Positions 25,723 through 35,500 of a stretch of DNA of 41,642 nt are shown here, one piece after another (positions within the stretch are counted from its first letter, which is position 1; each line of letters opens with the position of its first letter). Made by a program: the position numbers and the translations under genes. The notes beneath the pieces were generated by a model, which was not told where the DNA came from, searched no databases, and saw nothing but the letters and a program-made list of their open reading frames with translations. Source of the DNA: Spirobacillus cienkowskii (lineage in GTDB: Bacteria > Bdellovibrionota_B > Oligoflexia > Silvanigrellales > Silvanigrellaceae); contig QOVW01000073.1 of NCBI GenBank assembly GCA_003339605.1, forward strand, positions 1-41,642, written 5' to 3'.

Positions 25723-27243
25723 TTATTCCCTAATTGGAGAAAGCGTTGTTTTAGTAGAAAAATTTGTACTTTCTCTGTTTTTTTCAGTAAGTTGATTATC
25801 TGAAAGTTTTTGTGTGTAAACAGGAATCACCACTTCTCTGGTTGATCCTCCAGTCAGCACAACATCAACTCGCGTTTTAGGCAGCACCAAACTTTGATCA
25901 CCCACAAAATAAGTCAACCAATAATCTCCCTCTGGTAAATACACTTCTTCAGGTTTAAAATACATGAGATCAATAGATTTTCCAAAAATAAAAGGACTTT
26001 TTGATTCAAAACGCACAAAATCTGTTTTGGTATTTCCGGTTGTATAACGAGTTTCCCATTTGATTTTAACTCGACCTAGTTTATCAATTTTTACAGCCTC
26101 TTCAGAGGCAACTAAGTTTTTAAATACGCCTTTTATTCCTTCAATACCATATTCATACTTTTGATCAAAAACGAGAAAAGGCATATCTGCCATAACTGTC
26201 ATTAAAACAAATGGCATACGGTTGGTATGAACCGTAATTCGAGATGGTGAACGGCATTTTTCATTTTTTGGGCATATTGGAGAAGAAATTTGCACCCCAC
26301 GTGTTTTGACTTCAGTAATTTCATTTTCAGCCACATCAACAAATTTTTCAATTTCTGTTCCTTCGAGAGCGACTCTGTATTTTCCAGGAAAAACGGGATA
26401 ATTTGTATTTAACCGAAACAAAACTTTTTCATTCACATAAGCAAAGATTGGTTGTCCACCAGCCTTTAATCGCTCTTCAATTGGAAAATTTCTTGGAGAG
26501 GAAATTTTCATAACTCCTAAATTAATTACATAGTTTGAAAAATCTTTTACTTGAATAATTCTTTTAGTACCATTTACTTCAATTTGATACCTTCCTTTTT
26601 GTAACCATAAAGTTCCATTTACAGGCGAGGATATTACAAACCTTTTCTCATTAGATAATAAATCCGTTGGTAATGAAAAAAACTTACTAGAATCTGTATT
26701 ATTTGGAGAAGTTAAAGTAACAGGCCAAAGTGAAACTTTTTTATCTGAAAAAATTGTAGGTTGCGTATTCAGTTCAACATTTCTTCCAGAAATAGAAATC
26801 GTATTTTGGCCTGGTAACACATCAAACTCAGACCTATTATTGTACCAATGTTCTTGTTTATTCATTGGATCATTGCATAAACTATTAAAAGTATTTTCAG
26901 ATAAATTTAGTTTTTTATTTTCTGCGCTTTTATTTGCAAACATTAAACTTAACTTACTTAAAACAACTTTTTTTTCTGTAGTTCCGTCATTTGTAAATTC
27001 ATATGAACTGCACTCATTGGCTAACAAATAATCGCCAACAGGTAATAATAATTTTGAATTTGTTTTTAATCTTAATAAGGGATAAAAAAAATTATTACTT
27101 TCATTTTTTTTTATTACTTTATATAAAGTAACATCCTTATCAGGTAAACCTAAAAAAACTAAATATTGTTTACCTTCTTCAGAAGTGTTTTTATTACAAG
27201 ATATTAATATAAAAAATATTAATACAAAAATTATCTTTCTCAA
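25723..27243 (-). CDS. Large lipoprotein of unknown function in the che operon
   Basis: 506 residues with a lipoprotein signal peptide (lipobox ISC, Cys16), so it is anchored to the envelope. The mature part is rich in strands and has repeated patterns of the type LP-x-GDYLLA, LWLQKGRYQIEVNG, FPGKYRVALEGTE, LPEGDYWLTYF. These suggest several tandem beta-sandwich or PEGA/carboxypeptidase-regulatory-like modules (inference). Two Cys lie close together in SPICPKNEKCRSPSR. The C-terminal about 30 residues are Thr/Ser/Asn-rich. It starts at a TTG (27243) that overlaps the preceding TGA by 4 bases, with AGGAT upstream. Last gene of the cheA-cheW operon. Confidence 0.82.
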   Translation of the reverse strand: MRKIIFVLIFFILISCNKNTSEEGKQYLVFLGLPDKDVTLYKVIKKNESNNFFYPLLRLKTNSKLLLPVGDYLLANECSSYEFTNDGTTEKKVVLSKLSLMFANKSAENKKLNLSENTFNSLCNDPMNKQEHWYNNRSEFDVLPGQNTISISGRNVELNTQPTIFSDKKVSLWPVTLTSPNNTDSSKFFSLPTDLLSNEKRFVISSPVNGTLWLQKGRYQIEVNGTKRIIQVKDFSNYVINLGVMKISSPRNFPIEERLKAGGQPIFAYVNEKVLFRLNTNYPVFPGKYRVALEGTEIEKFVDVAENEITEVKTRGVQISSPICPKNEKCRSPSRITVHTNRMPFVLMTVMADMPFLVFDQKYEYGIEGIKGVFKNLVASEEAVKIDKLGRVKIKWETRYTTGNTKTDFVRFESKSPFIFGKSIDLMYFKPEEVYLPEGDYWLTYFVGDQSLVLPKTRVDVVLTGGSTREVVIPVYTQKLSDNQLTEKNRESTNFSTKTTLSPIRE

Positions 27244-27590
27244 ATTTTACATCCTAAGAGAGAAATCATTGAAAAATATTTAAGTTTTTCAAATTGTAGT
27301 AATTTACCAATTAAAGTCACATCTTGACCTTCTGTAAGACAAGAAAGTTGATAAGATAAATTTTCTGTTGTGACTTGAATAAACCCTGTTTTATCTTCTA
27401 AAATGAACCACAATCCACCCGCTCCAACATCATGCACCTTACCCTTTAACACAACAGGGTTATCATAATAATTATCTGGTGTTAAAATTAGCAACTTAAC
27501 ATCTACGTTACGGAATTTTTTTTCGCACCCAAAAATTACGGCGCTTATTATTAGCAATTTAATGATCCGATGGAGCCTCTTCTTCACCAT
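27240..27590 (-). CDS. Small lipoprotein with OB-fold-like core in the che operon
   Basis: 116 residues. A basic N-terminus and hydrophobic segment lead to the lipobox FGC (Cys22). The mature part contains VVLKGKVHDVGAGGLWFILE followed by DKTGFIQVTT and a strand with GQDVTLIGKLLQ. This five-strand, small-barrel pattern resembles tRNA_anti/OB-fold proteins. The ATG lies 32 nt inside the end of cheW, and the TGA overlaps the next start by 4 bases. Both overlaps point to translational coupling with the chemosensory genes. Its function is unknown. Confidence 0.78.
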   Translation of the reverse strand: MVKKRLHRIIKLLIISAVIFGCEKKFRNVDVKLLILTPDNYYDNPVVLKGKVHDVGAGGLWFILEDKTGFIQVTTENLSYQLSCLTEGQDVTLIGKLLQFEKLKYFSMISLLGCKI

Positions 27591-28170
27591 TGGCTGATTC
27601 TTCCTTTAATCCAATTGTCATTTCTGAAACTATTTTTTCTAGATCGATAATACCACGTATTCTGTCACCAACCCTAGACACACCAGAAAGAATTCGATAT
27701 TCAGCAGGAAAAAAGTTTTGCGGTATGGATTCCACTTCGGTAGGCTGCAATCTCACAAATTCGGTAATATCATCCACAATAATTCCAAATCCTCCAAAAT
27801 CGCAATGCAAAATAATAACTCGTGTGGTTGAATCTGCTTTTCCACGCACAAACTTTAAAAAACGTCGTAGGTTTAAAACAGGCATAATTTCCCCACGTAA
27901 CGCAATAATTCCCTCCATTAAAAATTTTGCAGAAGGAACAAACGTGATTGTGGTCAACATAATAATTTCACGAACTAAAGACATTGGAAGCAAAAATTCT
28001 TCTTTATGAAGTTTAAAGCCGATATATTGAATTCCAGGAGATTGAATACTCCCTTCATCGGTAACATCATTGATATACCCATTTGCTGTATCGTCTTGAT
28101 GCGGTAACGATACTTGAGACCCCGGTGCGTCTCCTGATAAATAAAAAATTCTTTTAATTTGCAATAGCAC
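27559..28170 (-). CDS. cheW: CheW chemosensory scaffold protein
   Basis: Adaptor that links CheA to receptors. About 203 residues with a CheW domain from about residue 45: IQYIGFKLHKEEFLLPMSLVREII, PSAKFLMEGIIALRGEIMPVLNLRRFL, GFGIIVDDITEFVRL, and ILSGVSRVGDRIRGIIDLEKI. The N-terminal 40 residues are an unusual extension (LSGDAPGSQVSLPHQDD). The C-terminal tail is acidic. It starts with GTG at 28170, overlapping the cheA end by 17 nt. Its own end overlaps the following lipoprotein gene. Confidence 0.93.
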   Translation of the reverse strand: MLLQIKRIFYLSGDAPGSQVSLPHQDDTANGYINDVTDEGSIQSPGIQYIGFKLHKEEFLLPMSLVREIIMLTTITFVPSAKFLMEGIIALRGEIMPVLNLRRFLKFVRGKADSTTRVIILHCDFGGFGIIVDDITEFVRLQPTEVESIPQNFFPAEYRILSGVSRVGDRIRGIIDLEKIVSEMTIGLKEESANGEEEAPSDH

Positions 28171-31117
28171 GATTTGGATACCCCATTTTTGCTTGAGAAA
28201 AATCGTCTATGATTTCGCCAACATCCAACACTAGTGCCACGCGTCCATTGCCTAAGACACAGCCTCCAGCCACACCCCTTCTTTTGCCCATAAGACGACC
28301 AAGCGATTTGATCACAATTTCTTGCTGTCCTTGTAACTGATCGACAATCACTCCTACCCGCTTTTCACCAACACCAACAACCACAAAAATAATTCGAGGT
28401 TTTGTGTGACGCATTCGAAATGAAAAATTTGAAGCTGTTTGGTGTTTTCCGTCAGAATTGTTCATTAAAGCACTTTCTTTGGGAGGCACCGCAACATTTG
28501 TTTCTGGTTTACTCTCTGGCGCAGAAGTCTGCTCTTGCTTTTCTTGTACATTTGGTTCTTCGTGATGTTTAATTCTCTGAATATCATTAACAGAATACCA
28601 TAATAAATCTTTCATTGTATGCAGATCAAACACATCAGCTAATTTTAATAAAGGCAACACTCTATCGCGCAATTTCACAAAATCAGCACTACCCATTTTT
28701 TGCACATCTTCTGGGCGAATACGAATACTTTCAATCACATTCACCAACGGTATGGCGTAACTTTCTCCAAGAGTTTCAACCATAAGGCTTGGAATGATGG
28801 CTAAAGTTAAAGGCAGTTTGATTGTTGTGGTTGTCCCTTTGCCCAATTCACTATCGAGTTCAATAATCCCTTTTAATTTAACAATACTTTTTTTCACAAC
28901 GTCCATACCAACGCCACGGCCAGAAATATTTGTCACTTTTTCTGCAGTCGAAAACCCCGATTCAAAAATAAGTGAAAAAATTTCTTTATTCGTCATATGC
29001 TCATTGTCTTTAACCAAACCTCTTTCTATTGCTTTAGCTTTAATTTTGTCGACTTGCAGACCTTTGCCGTCATCTTGAATGGTAATTACAATCATATTTC
29101 CATCTTGACTCGCTTTGAGATGAATATTTCCTTTTCTTGTTTTTCCTAATTTTTCGCGATCATCAGGAAGTTCTACGCCATGATCGACACTATTTCTAAT
29201 TAAATGTACGAGAGGATCACCAATTTCTTCGACAAGTGTTTTATCCAATTCTGTTTCACCGCCAATGATATGAAGATCAATTTCTTTACCAATTTGTCTG
29301 CACAAATCACGAACAACCCTAGTAAATTTATAAAATGCATTTCCAACGGGAACCATTCTGATTTTCATAATAATACTTTGAACTTCATTCATATGGCGCC
29401 CAAACAGCAACACACTTTCACTCATAGAGTGACCCAATTCACTATTGCCATTGCCACGCAGTTCTTCTTCTATGCGTGCAAAACGTGTTCTATCAATCAC
29501 CAACTCCCCAACTAAATTCACCAAGCTATCTAGTCTTTTTAAGTCAACACGAATTGTCCCTCCCGCCTCGTCCGTTTTCTTTTCATCTGTTTTTTTCTTA
29601 TCTGCAGCGGGTTTGTCGGCTGCTGGTTTTGCTGCAGGTGGCGGAGCCGCAGGGGCGGCGGCGGCGGGAGGGGCTGATGCTGCTGGGGCTGCCGCAGGAG
29701 CACCTGCAGGTTTAGCAACTGCTTTGCCAGAGACCGCTGCGCTCAATTTTGCAAGGGCATCATTAATTGGTTGCTCTGAGGATTGGTTTTTTTTGATTGC
29801 TTCAAACATGCGGCGAATGCGATCCAATCCAAAAAATAAACCATCCATTAAAGCAGGAGTGACGGACAAAGTTCCTTTACGAATGCGATCAAAAAGGTTT
29901 TCCATCTTATGGGTTAACTTTTCGATGGCACGAAACCCAAACATCCCAGAAGTCCCTTTGATTGTATGTGCATTTCTAAAGATGCTTTCTACGGCTTCTT
30001 TGCTTTCTGGGTTTCCTTCAAGCTCAAGCATTGCTTGACTTAAATTTTCTATCAAATCATCTGCATTCGACAAAAAATCTTGCAACATTTCAGGATCAAG
30101 ATCGGGTTTTTCAAAACCATCTCCACCCGCCAAATTTTTCGTATCAAAATCTTCTTCAGCTTCTTCTTCCTCACCATGCCCTGCTGCTGCAGGTGGAGGT
30201 GCTGCTGCTGCCGGTGGTGCTTCTGCTGCAGGAGAAGGGGTTGATGAAGCGGCTTGGGCGGATGCAGTATAACTCAGAGAATCCCAAGGAGCTCCTAATT
30301 TTTTTACACATTCGGGATCTTTTTTATCGAGCGCTATGACTTCTGCCTCAACAACCCCATTTAAAGTTTTTGCGTCAAGTTCAGCTGCAAAAACAATAAG
30401 CGAACCTTGGGCAGATGCTCGAGTTAAAATAACATCTCCAACACGAGCAATATTATCAACATGCTTTCCAGCTTTCAGTTCTTCAAGATTTTTATAGGTT
30501 GCATCTTTAAAAACCAATGCAAAGAGATTCTCAACCCGTGGGGTAAACTTTGCAAAAAGTGCATTTTCTTCTTCTGAAATAGACTCAATTGCACCAGAAT
30601 CACCTGCGACGGATCCTCCCGTTGCTGGTGATTCTGGTGCCGCAGGGGACGCTCCAGGCACTTCCCCTTTTTTTACTTTATCTGATTTTTCGTGAAATTC
30701 GCGAACAAGCCTTTCTGCTTCCATTAAAACATCAGGATCAATTGGGTTAGGATACGCTTTATAAACTTGTTCAAAAACATTTTGCGCATCAGAAATTAAC
30801 TCAATCACTTCTTTAACAAGTTTCACTTTTTCAGAACGCACAAACTCAATGTAGTCTTCTACTGCATGTGCCATGGCAACCATTTCTGTCAGGTTTGCCA
30901 TTTGCGAAAGACCTTTTAAAGTATGCAGTGTCCTAAATAATTCTTGGCTTTCTTCTAATGGAATTTCTTCATTTGCAATCAAATGTTCCTGAAAGCCTTG
31001 ACATAATCCAGCAAGCCTTTCGTAGAGTTCGGTGGCTTCGTTTTTTAATTCTTGGGCAAGACCTGAATCCGATTGCTCCTGTTCAAGAATTAAACGAAAT
31101 CTTTTATTTAGGAACAC
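28154..31117 (-). CDS. cheA: CheA histidine kinase with two Hpt domains
   Basis: 987 residues. Hpt 1 spans about 10-125 (phosphorylatable His65 in FRTLHTLKGLSQ). An acidic/alanine linker and an uncharacterised alpha/beta-looking segment (185-275) follow. Hpt 2 is about 340-445 (His384 in RNAHTIKGTSGMFG). A long Ala/Pro/Lys linker (463-519) precedes the dimerisation region (524-610), HATPase (N box HLIRNSVDHGVE, DDGKGL, GRGVGMDV) and CheW-like domain. The CheW-like domain is split by an insert of about 70 residues (835-905). The GTG start at 31117 has GGAGG 4 nt upstream, a short spacing. First gene of the four-gene overlapping operon. Confidence 0.94.
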   Translation of the reverse strand: MFLNKRFRLILEQEQSDSGLAQELKNEATELYERLAGLCQGFQEHLIANEEIPLEESQELFRTLHTLKGLSQMANLTEMVAMAHAVEDYIEFVRSEKVKLVKEVIELISDAQNVFEQVYKAYPNPIDPDVLMEAERLVREFHEKSDKVKKGEVPGASPAAPESPATGGSVAGDSGAIESISEEENALFAKFTPRVENLFALVFKDATYKNLEELKAGKHVDNIARVGDVILTRASAQGSLIVFAAELDAKTLNGVVEAEVIALDKKDPECVKKLGAPWDSLSYTASAQAASSTPSPAAEAPPAAAAPPPAAAGHGEEEEAEEDFDTKNLAGGDGFEKPDLDPEMLQDFLSNADDLIENLSQAMLELEGNPESKEAVESIFRNAHTIKGTSGMFGFRAIEKLTHKMENLFDRIRKGTLSVTPALMDGLFFGLDRIRRMFEAIKKNQSSEQPINDALAKLSAAVSGKAVAKPAGAPAAAPAASAPPAAAAPAAPPPAAKPAADKPAADKKKTDEKKTDEAGGTIRVDLKRLDSLVNLVGELVIDRTRFARIEEELRGNGNSELGHSMSESVLLFGRHMNEVQSIIMKIRMVPVGNAFYKFTRVVRDLCRQIGKEIDLHIIGGETELDKTLVEEIGDPLVHLIRNSVDHGVELPDDREKLGKTRKGNIHLKASQDGNMIVITIQDDGKGLQVDKIKAKAIERGLVKDNEHMTNKEIFSLIFESGFSTAEKVTNISGRGVGMDVVKKSIVKLKGIIELDSELGKGTTTTIKLPLTLAIIPSLMVETLGESYAIPLVNVIESIRIRPEDVQKMGSADFVKLRDRVLPLLKLADVFDLHTMKDLLWYSVNDIQRIKHHEEPNVQEKQEQTSAPESKPETNVAVPPKESALMNNSDGKHQTASNFSFRMRHTKPRIIFVVVGVGEKRVGVIVDQLQGQQEIVIKSLGRLMGKRRGVAGGCVLGNGRVALVLDVGEIIDDFSQAKMGYPNRAIAN

Positions 31118-31232
31118 TCTCCCTCCTTGTCTTTCTCTTGCTTGGCCTATATTGAGTTATGCCATATATTGACATTTTAATCGTATTATGTGGCTATGTA
31201 CTTTTTTAGAGTTAGGGAATTGGCGGAAAATT

Positions 31233-31835
31233 ATGATTAGTTATAAGAGGCTTGTTCTTGCAAGCGCATCACCTCGCAGAAAACAAATGTTAGAAAACAG
31301 CGGTATAAAATTTATAGTTATGCCAGCAGACATTGATGAAAAACCAAAATTAAATGAAAAAGCGCAAGACTATGTTTTACGCAACGCGAGAGAAAAAGCT
31401 CAAGCAATAAACAATAAATTACCAAATGGTGAATTTATATTAAGTGCAGATACTGTTGTTGTCACACAAGAAGGTCTTATCTTAGAAAAGCCAAGTGATA
31501 CCAATATCGCAAAACAAATGCTTTTACAGTTGTCTGGAAAAACACATTTTGTCTACAGTGGCTATGCCCTATTTCAAAATCATAGAGAACTCGTGAGTCG
31601 CGTTGTTGAAACCTTAGTGACTTTTCGCACAATTTCTGATCGCGAGCAAAATGCCTACATTGCAACTGGTGAACCTTTTGATAAGGCAGGTGGATACGGG
31701 ATACAAGGGCATGCTATGGGATTTATAGAATGCATCCAAGGCAGTTATACCAACGTCATGGGATTACCGTTAAGTCAAGTTCTGCAGGACTTAGAAAATT
31801 TTGCAAAACTCGAAACATTTGCATATCTGCATTAA
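31233..31835 (+). CDS. maf: Maf family nucleoside triphosphate pyrophosphatase
   Basis: House-cleaning hydrolase of non-canonical or dTTP/UTP nucleotides, removing pyrophosphate. The N-terminal SASPRRKQML nucleotide motif, the LSADTVVV acidic block and DKAGGYGIQG match YhdE-type Maf proteins. An upstream ATG at 31188 is in frame, but its added residues (WLCTFLELGNWRK) are unlike the family. The ATG at 31233 (MISYKRLVLASAS) is therefore chosen, giving 200 residues. Divergent from cheA. Confidence 0.92.
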   Translation: MISYKRLVLASASPRRKQMLENSGIKFIVMPADIDEKPKLNEKAQDYVLRNAREKAQAINNKLPNGEFILSADTVVVTQEGLILEKPSDTNIAKQMLLQLSGKTHFVYSGYALFQNHRELVSRVVETLVTFRTISDREQNAYIATGEPFDKAGGYGIQGHAMGFIECIQGSYTNVMGLPLSQVLQDLENFAKLETFAYLH

Positions 31836-31861
31836 TTTTTTAAGCTCCAAAAAGGAACTTC

Positions 31862-32584
31862 ATGTCTGAAAATATTCAAAATAATATAAAATCTTTTCAG
31901 CAAAAGATTTTTGAAATTGCCAAATGTTACAAAAGGGATCCTAATGATATTGAACTTGTTGCAGTCAGCAAATATCATAACACTGAAAACATTAAAAAAG
32001 CTTATCAAGCAGGATGTCTTAATTTTGGTGAAAATTATATTCAAGAATGGAAAGAAAAAAGCATACAGCTTGACGAAGATAGATTTTCAAATATTAAGTG
32101 GCATATTATAGGAAATTTACAAAAAAATAAGATTAAATTTTTAAATTCTAAAGTGTCTTGTTTGCAATCACTCGATAGCTTAGATCTTGCAATAGAAATA
32201 GAAAAAAAGGCTCCATTGGACTTACCACTTCGCGTTCTGGTGCAACTACAAATTGATTTTCAAGATACAAATAAATTTGGCGCAACAATCGAACATGCAA
32301 AAAAAATCTGTGAGTTTATGAGCTCAAGTAAAAAAATGACCCTGCAGGGCTTTATGGGAATTGGTCCTGCAGAATGCCATGAAGAAAAAAGAAAAGAACT
32401 GTATTTTAGTTTTACTCATAATAGTAAAATATTATGGCAAGAGTACAGCACACAAAGGTTACAAAACCCAATCATTTCTCTTGGAATGAGCAGCGATTAC
32501 GCAACAGCGATTGAATGTGGCTCAACAATGTTACGAATTGGGACAGCAATTTTTGGAGCAAGAAAAAACAATAAAGTAACTTAA
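31862..32584 (+). CDS. YggS/PROSC-family PLP-binding protein
   Basis: Pyridoxal-phosphate homeostasis protein with an alanine-racemase-like fold. 240 residues. The PLP-binding Lys37 lies in ELVAVSKYHN. Other family blocks are NFGENYIQEW, WHIIGNLQKNKI, LQGFMGIGP, and LGMSSDYATAIECGSTMLRIGTAIFG. AAAAGGA lies 6 nt before the ATG. It is 26 nt downstream of maf, so probably co-transcribed. The stop overlaps that of the convergent ABC transporter gene by 4 bases. Confidence 0.95.
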   Translation: MSENIQNNIKSFQQKIFEIAKCYKRDPNDIELVAVSKYHNTENIKKAYQAGCLNFGENYIQEWKEKSIQLDEDRFSNIKWHIIGNLQKNKIKFLNSKVSCLQSLDSLDLAIEIEKKAPLDLPLRVLVQLQIDFQDTNKFGATIEHAKKICEFMSSSKKMTLQGFMGIGPAECHEEKRKELYFSFTHNSKILWQEYSTQRLQNPIISLGMSSDYATAIECGSTMLRIGTAIFGARKNNKVT

Positions 32585-35500
32585 TGCATTGTTAAATCAG
32601 AAGAAAAAGGTTGCTGCTGTGATCTGATTAAAGGAATATGTGTTAACATTTCATTATCAACTTTAGCAACTTCGTGACATATTTTAAACAAACCAGAACT
32701 TACTGGGGCTGAAATTAAAATAGTCGCATCGTTGAGTTCTCTGTTTAATAGTTCAAGAATTCTTATTTCAGCTTCTTCTGTAAGCGTCAAATTATCAAGA
32801 AATATAACTTTATTCTTATGTAATAAAGTTTTTGCAAATGAAAATAAAATAAACTCCCCCGTCCATATCATATGTTTTGGAAAATCCTCAATTTTTGTAT
32901 TCAAACCATTGCAAAGTAAAGCAACAGATTGTGCGACTCCTACACGATTTAAAGCGAACCATATTTCTGAATCGTCAAATTTTTCTTCAGGATCAATATT
33001 TTCTCTTAACGTTAAAAATGGGAATAACGACTCCATAGAGATATAGGCATAACGATTTCTAAATTCTAACGGATTAATTTTTAAAATATCTTCTTCATCG
33101 AGCATTATAGAACCTGATTCAATTTTTGTAAAAAGAAATAATATAGAAAAAAATGGAGACAAACCATATTGATTTTTTTGCGCAATGAGACCAAAACGAG
33201 ATGCGTGAGGAATGAATAAATCTAAATTATAAATTGAAAATGAATTGTCTTTTGAAGCTTGTACATTTAAAGATTTTATGCAAAATGTTCCTTTGTTTGG
33301 CCATATTTCAGAAATTAATTCATGATTTCTTTCAAATTCTTGGAGACGAATTGAAGTTTTCATTAAATTTTTAAAATAAAAAATAGATTGATTAAATTTA
33401 TTTAAATCACGCCCAATATGATGAAACGCCTGAAATAAAAAAATTATTGAAATGAAAGAAAGAATTACTGATCCAAAATTAACATTTTTAGAATTAATAA
33501 CAAAATAAACAAGAAAAAGGCAAGAAAACAAAAATATAGATATACATAGAAATCTATAAAAGTAAAAAATTATTGCATTTTTATCTTTTAAAACACAGTC
33601 TGTTTCTGCAATTTTACTATTTATTTTATTAAAAAGATAAGAGCGAAATGATTGGGAGTTAGGGTTAATATAAGAGTTAAAAAAACTGACAGTGATGTTT
33701 TTAAGGTTTTGTTTTTTTAATAATAAACTATCTAATTTTTCAAAATATGAATTTTTAAAAACTAAAAAGAAAACGCAAGTAAATGAAAACATGGCAACTA
33801 CAAAACAAAATGCCGTTATATTTGTCGATAGCATTAAAAAAATTGCAGAAAAAATTAATGATATTCTTACTATAAATGATGTTGTTGCTGTAAATAAATA
33901 CTCTTTAAACTTTGAAAATTTTTCTAGGTACTTAGCCGTATAATGATGCTCATCTTGATATTCTTTAATTAATAAGTTATATACTTTTTCTTCTAATTTT
34001 GCCCCAAATTTTAAATGAGATTCAATATTTTTCAATGAAAAATAATAAAATAATATCACCGATAACAAAGAAAACAAACTAAACATAATTAATTGGTTAT
34101 TTCTTGTTAATTTTTGTCCTAAAAAATCTGAAAACAGAAATAAAAAAGACAAACTTAATGATATATGAGACATTACCACTAAAGCAATTGGCACATATGG
34201 TTTACAAATTGAAAAATATGTACGCATATAATATATCGTAGAATCAAACATATATTTTAACATATTTTCTTTTTTTATAGCTTCAAATTTGTTAGAATTA
34301 AAATCATTTAAATTTTCAATTTGAGAATTTTTTATAGAAAAACGTTTCGTATTATTTTTTAAATTTTGTTGATTAAAACTATTTAAATCAACACCTGCAT
34401 AATGCATTTTTGCGTACAGTCCAGCCTTCTCAATTAACCAAGAATGAGTTCCTTGCTCAACAATCATGCCGTCTTTCATAACAATGACATAATTGCATAA
34501 TGCTGCTAAATTGAGATCTTGTGTAACAAGTACTCTATTTTTCCCGTGCAAAGTTTTTAAAAAACCTTCTTTAAAAATTTGCGTAGATTCTGAGGCTGAA
34601 AACCCTTTTAAAGGATCATCAAAAAAATAATACTCTGATTTTGCATATAGTATTCTAGCAATCGCAATTTTTCGTAAAAAATTAAAATTGTTTTGTTCGT
34701 TAATAGAAATAAATGTGTCATCACCATTTTCTAGATTATTTATTTCATACTCTAACAAAGTCGCTTTAATAACTTCTATATATCTTTTTTCCTCAAATTC
34801 ATGTCCCAAAATAATATTTTCTCTTAAAGTACCAGAAAAAAAACTTAATTCTTGAGGCATAATTTCAAATTTTTGAGGTACCCTTCTTTCTCCTCCAAAT
34901 AATTGCAACTCACCTGCAAACGCATGAAGTAAACTTGTTTTTCCGGAACAAGAGTCTCCAACTATTGCAACGATATGACCTGGCTCATGCTCGTAAGTTA
35001 TATGATATAAATTAATTTCTTTTCCCAAAACAAAAGATGCCTTATGCAACCATAATTTATCTTGTTTTTCAATTTGATGAAAACCTGAACCTAAAGAATC
35101 TTCTTCGTAATCAATATCGTTTTGCAATAAATCTTTTTTACTCTGTTTACTAAATGAAAAACTAAAGTTAGATTTAAATTTTTTTCTTATATCATAAAAA
35201 TGTACTATATTTGAATAAAAACCGGCAGCAATAACAAAATATAAAATTAATACAATTAAATTAATTAAACCAGCTTCTTTATGAAATAAAGCATAGCTAG
35301 TTATACTTGGTATAGCAATTATTATTCCAGAAAAATAAAACAATGTATTAGAAAATGAATTTTTTTGTACTGCACTGTATGCTAAGTTATAGCTATTTGT
35401 TTGAATAAAATTTATTTTTTTGATAAAAAAATTTTCCATTGCTAAAAGATGTACTCTTCTTCCAAAAGAAAATATTTTTTTTAGCAGTATGCTTCGAGAT

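Noticed and set aside
29445-30038. 197-codon open frame on the plus strand, opposite cheA
   Set aside because: Ala/Gly-rich shadow of the Ala/Pro linker codons in cheA, with no ribosome site and no family motif.
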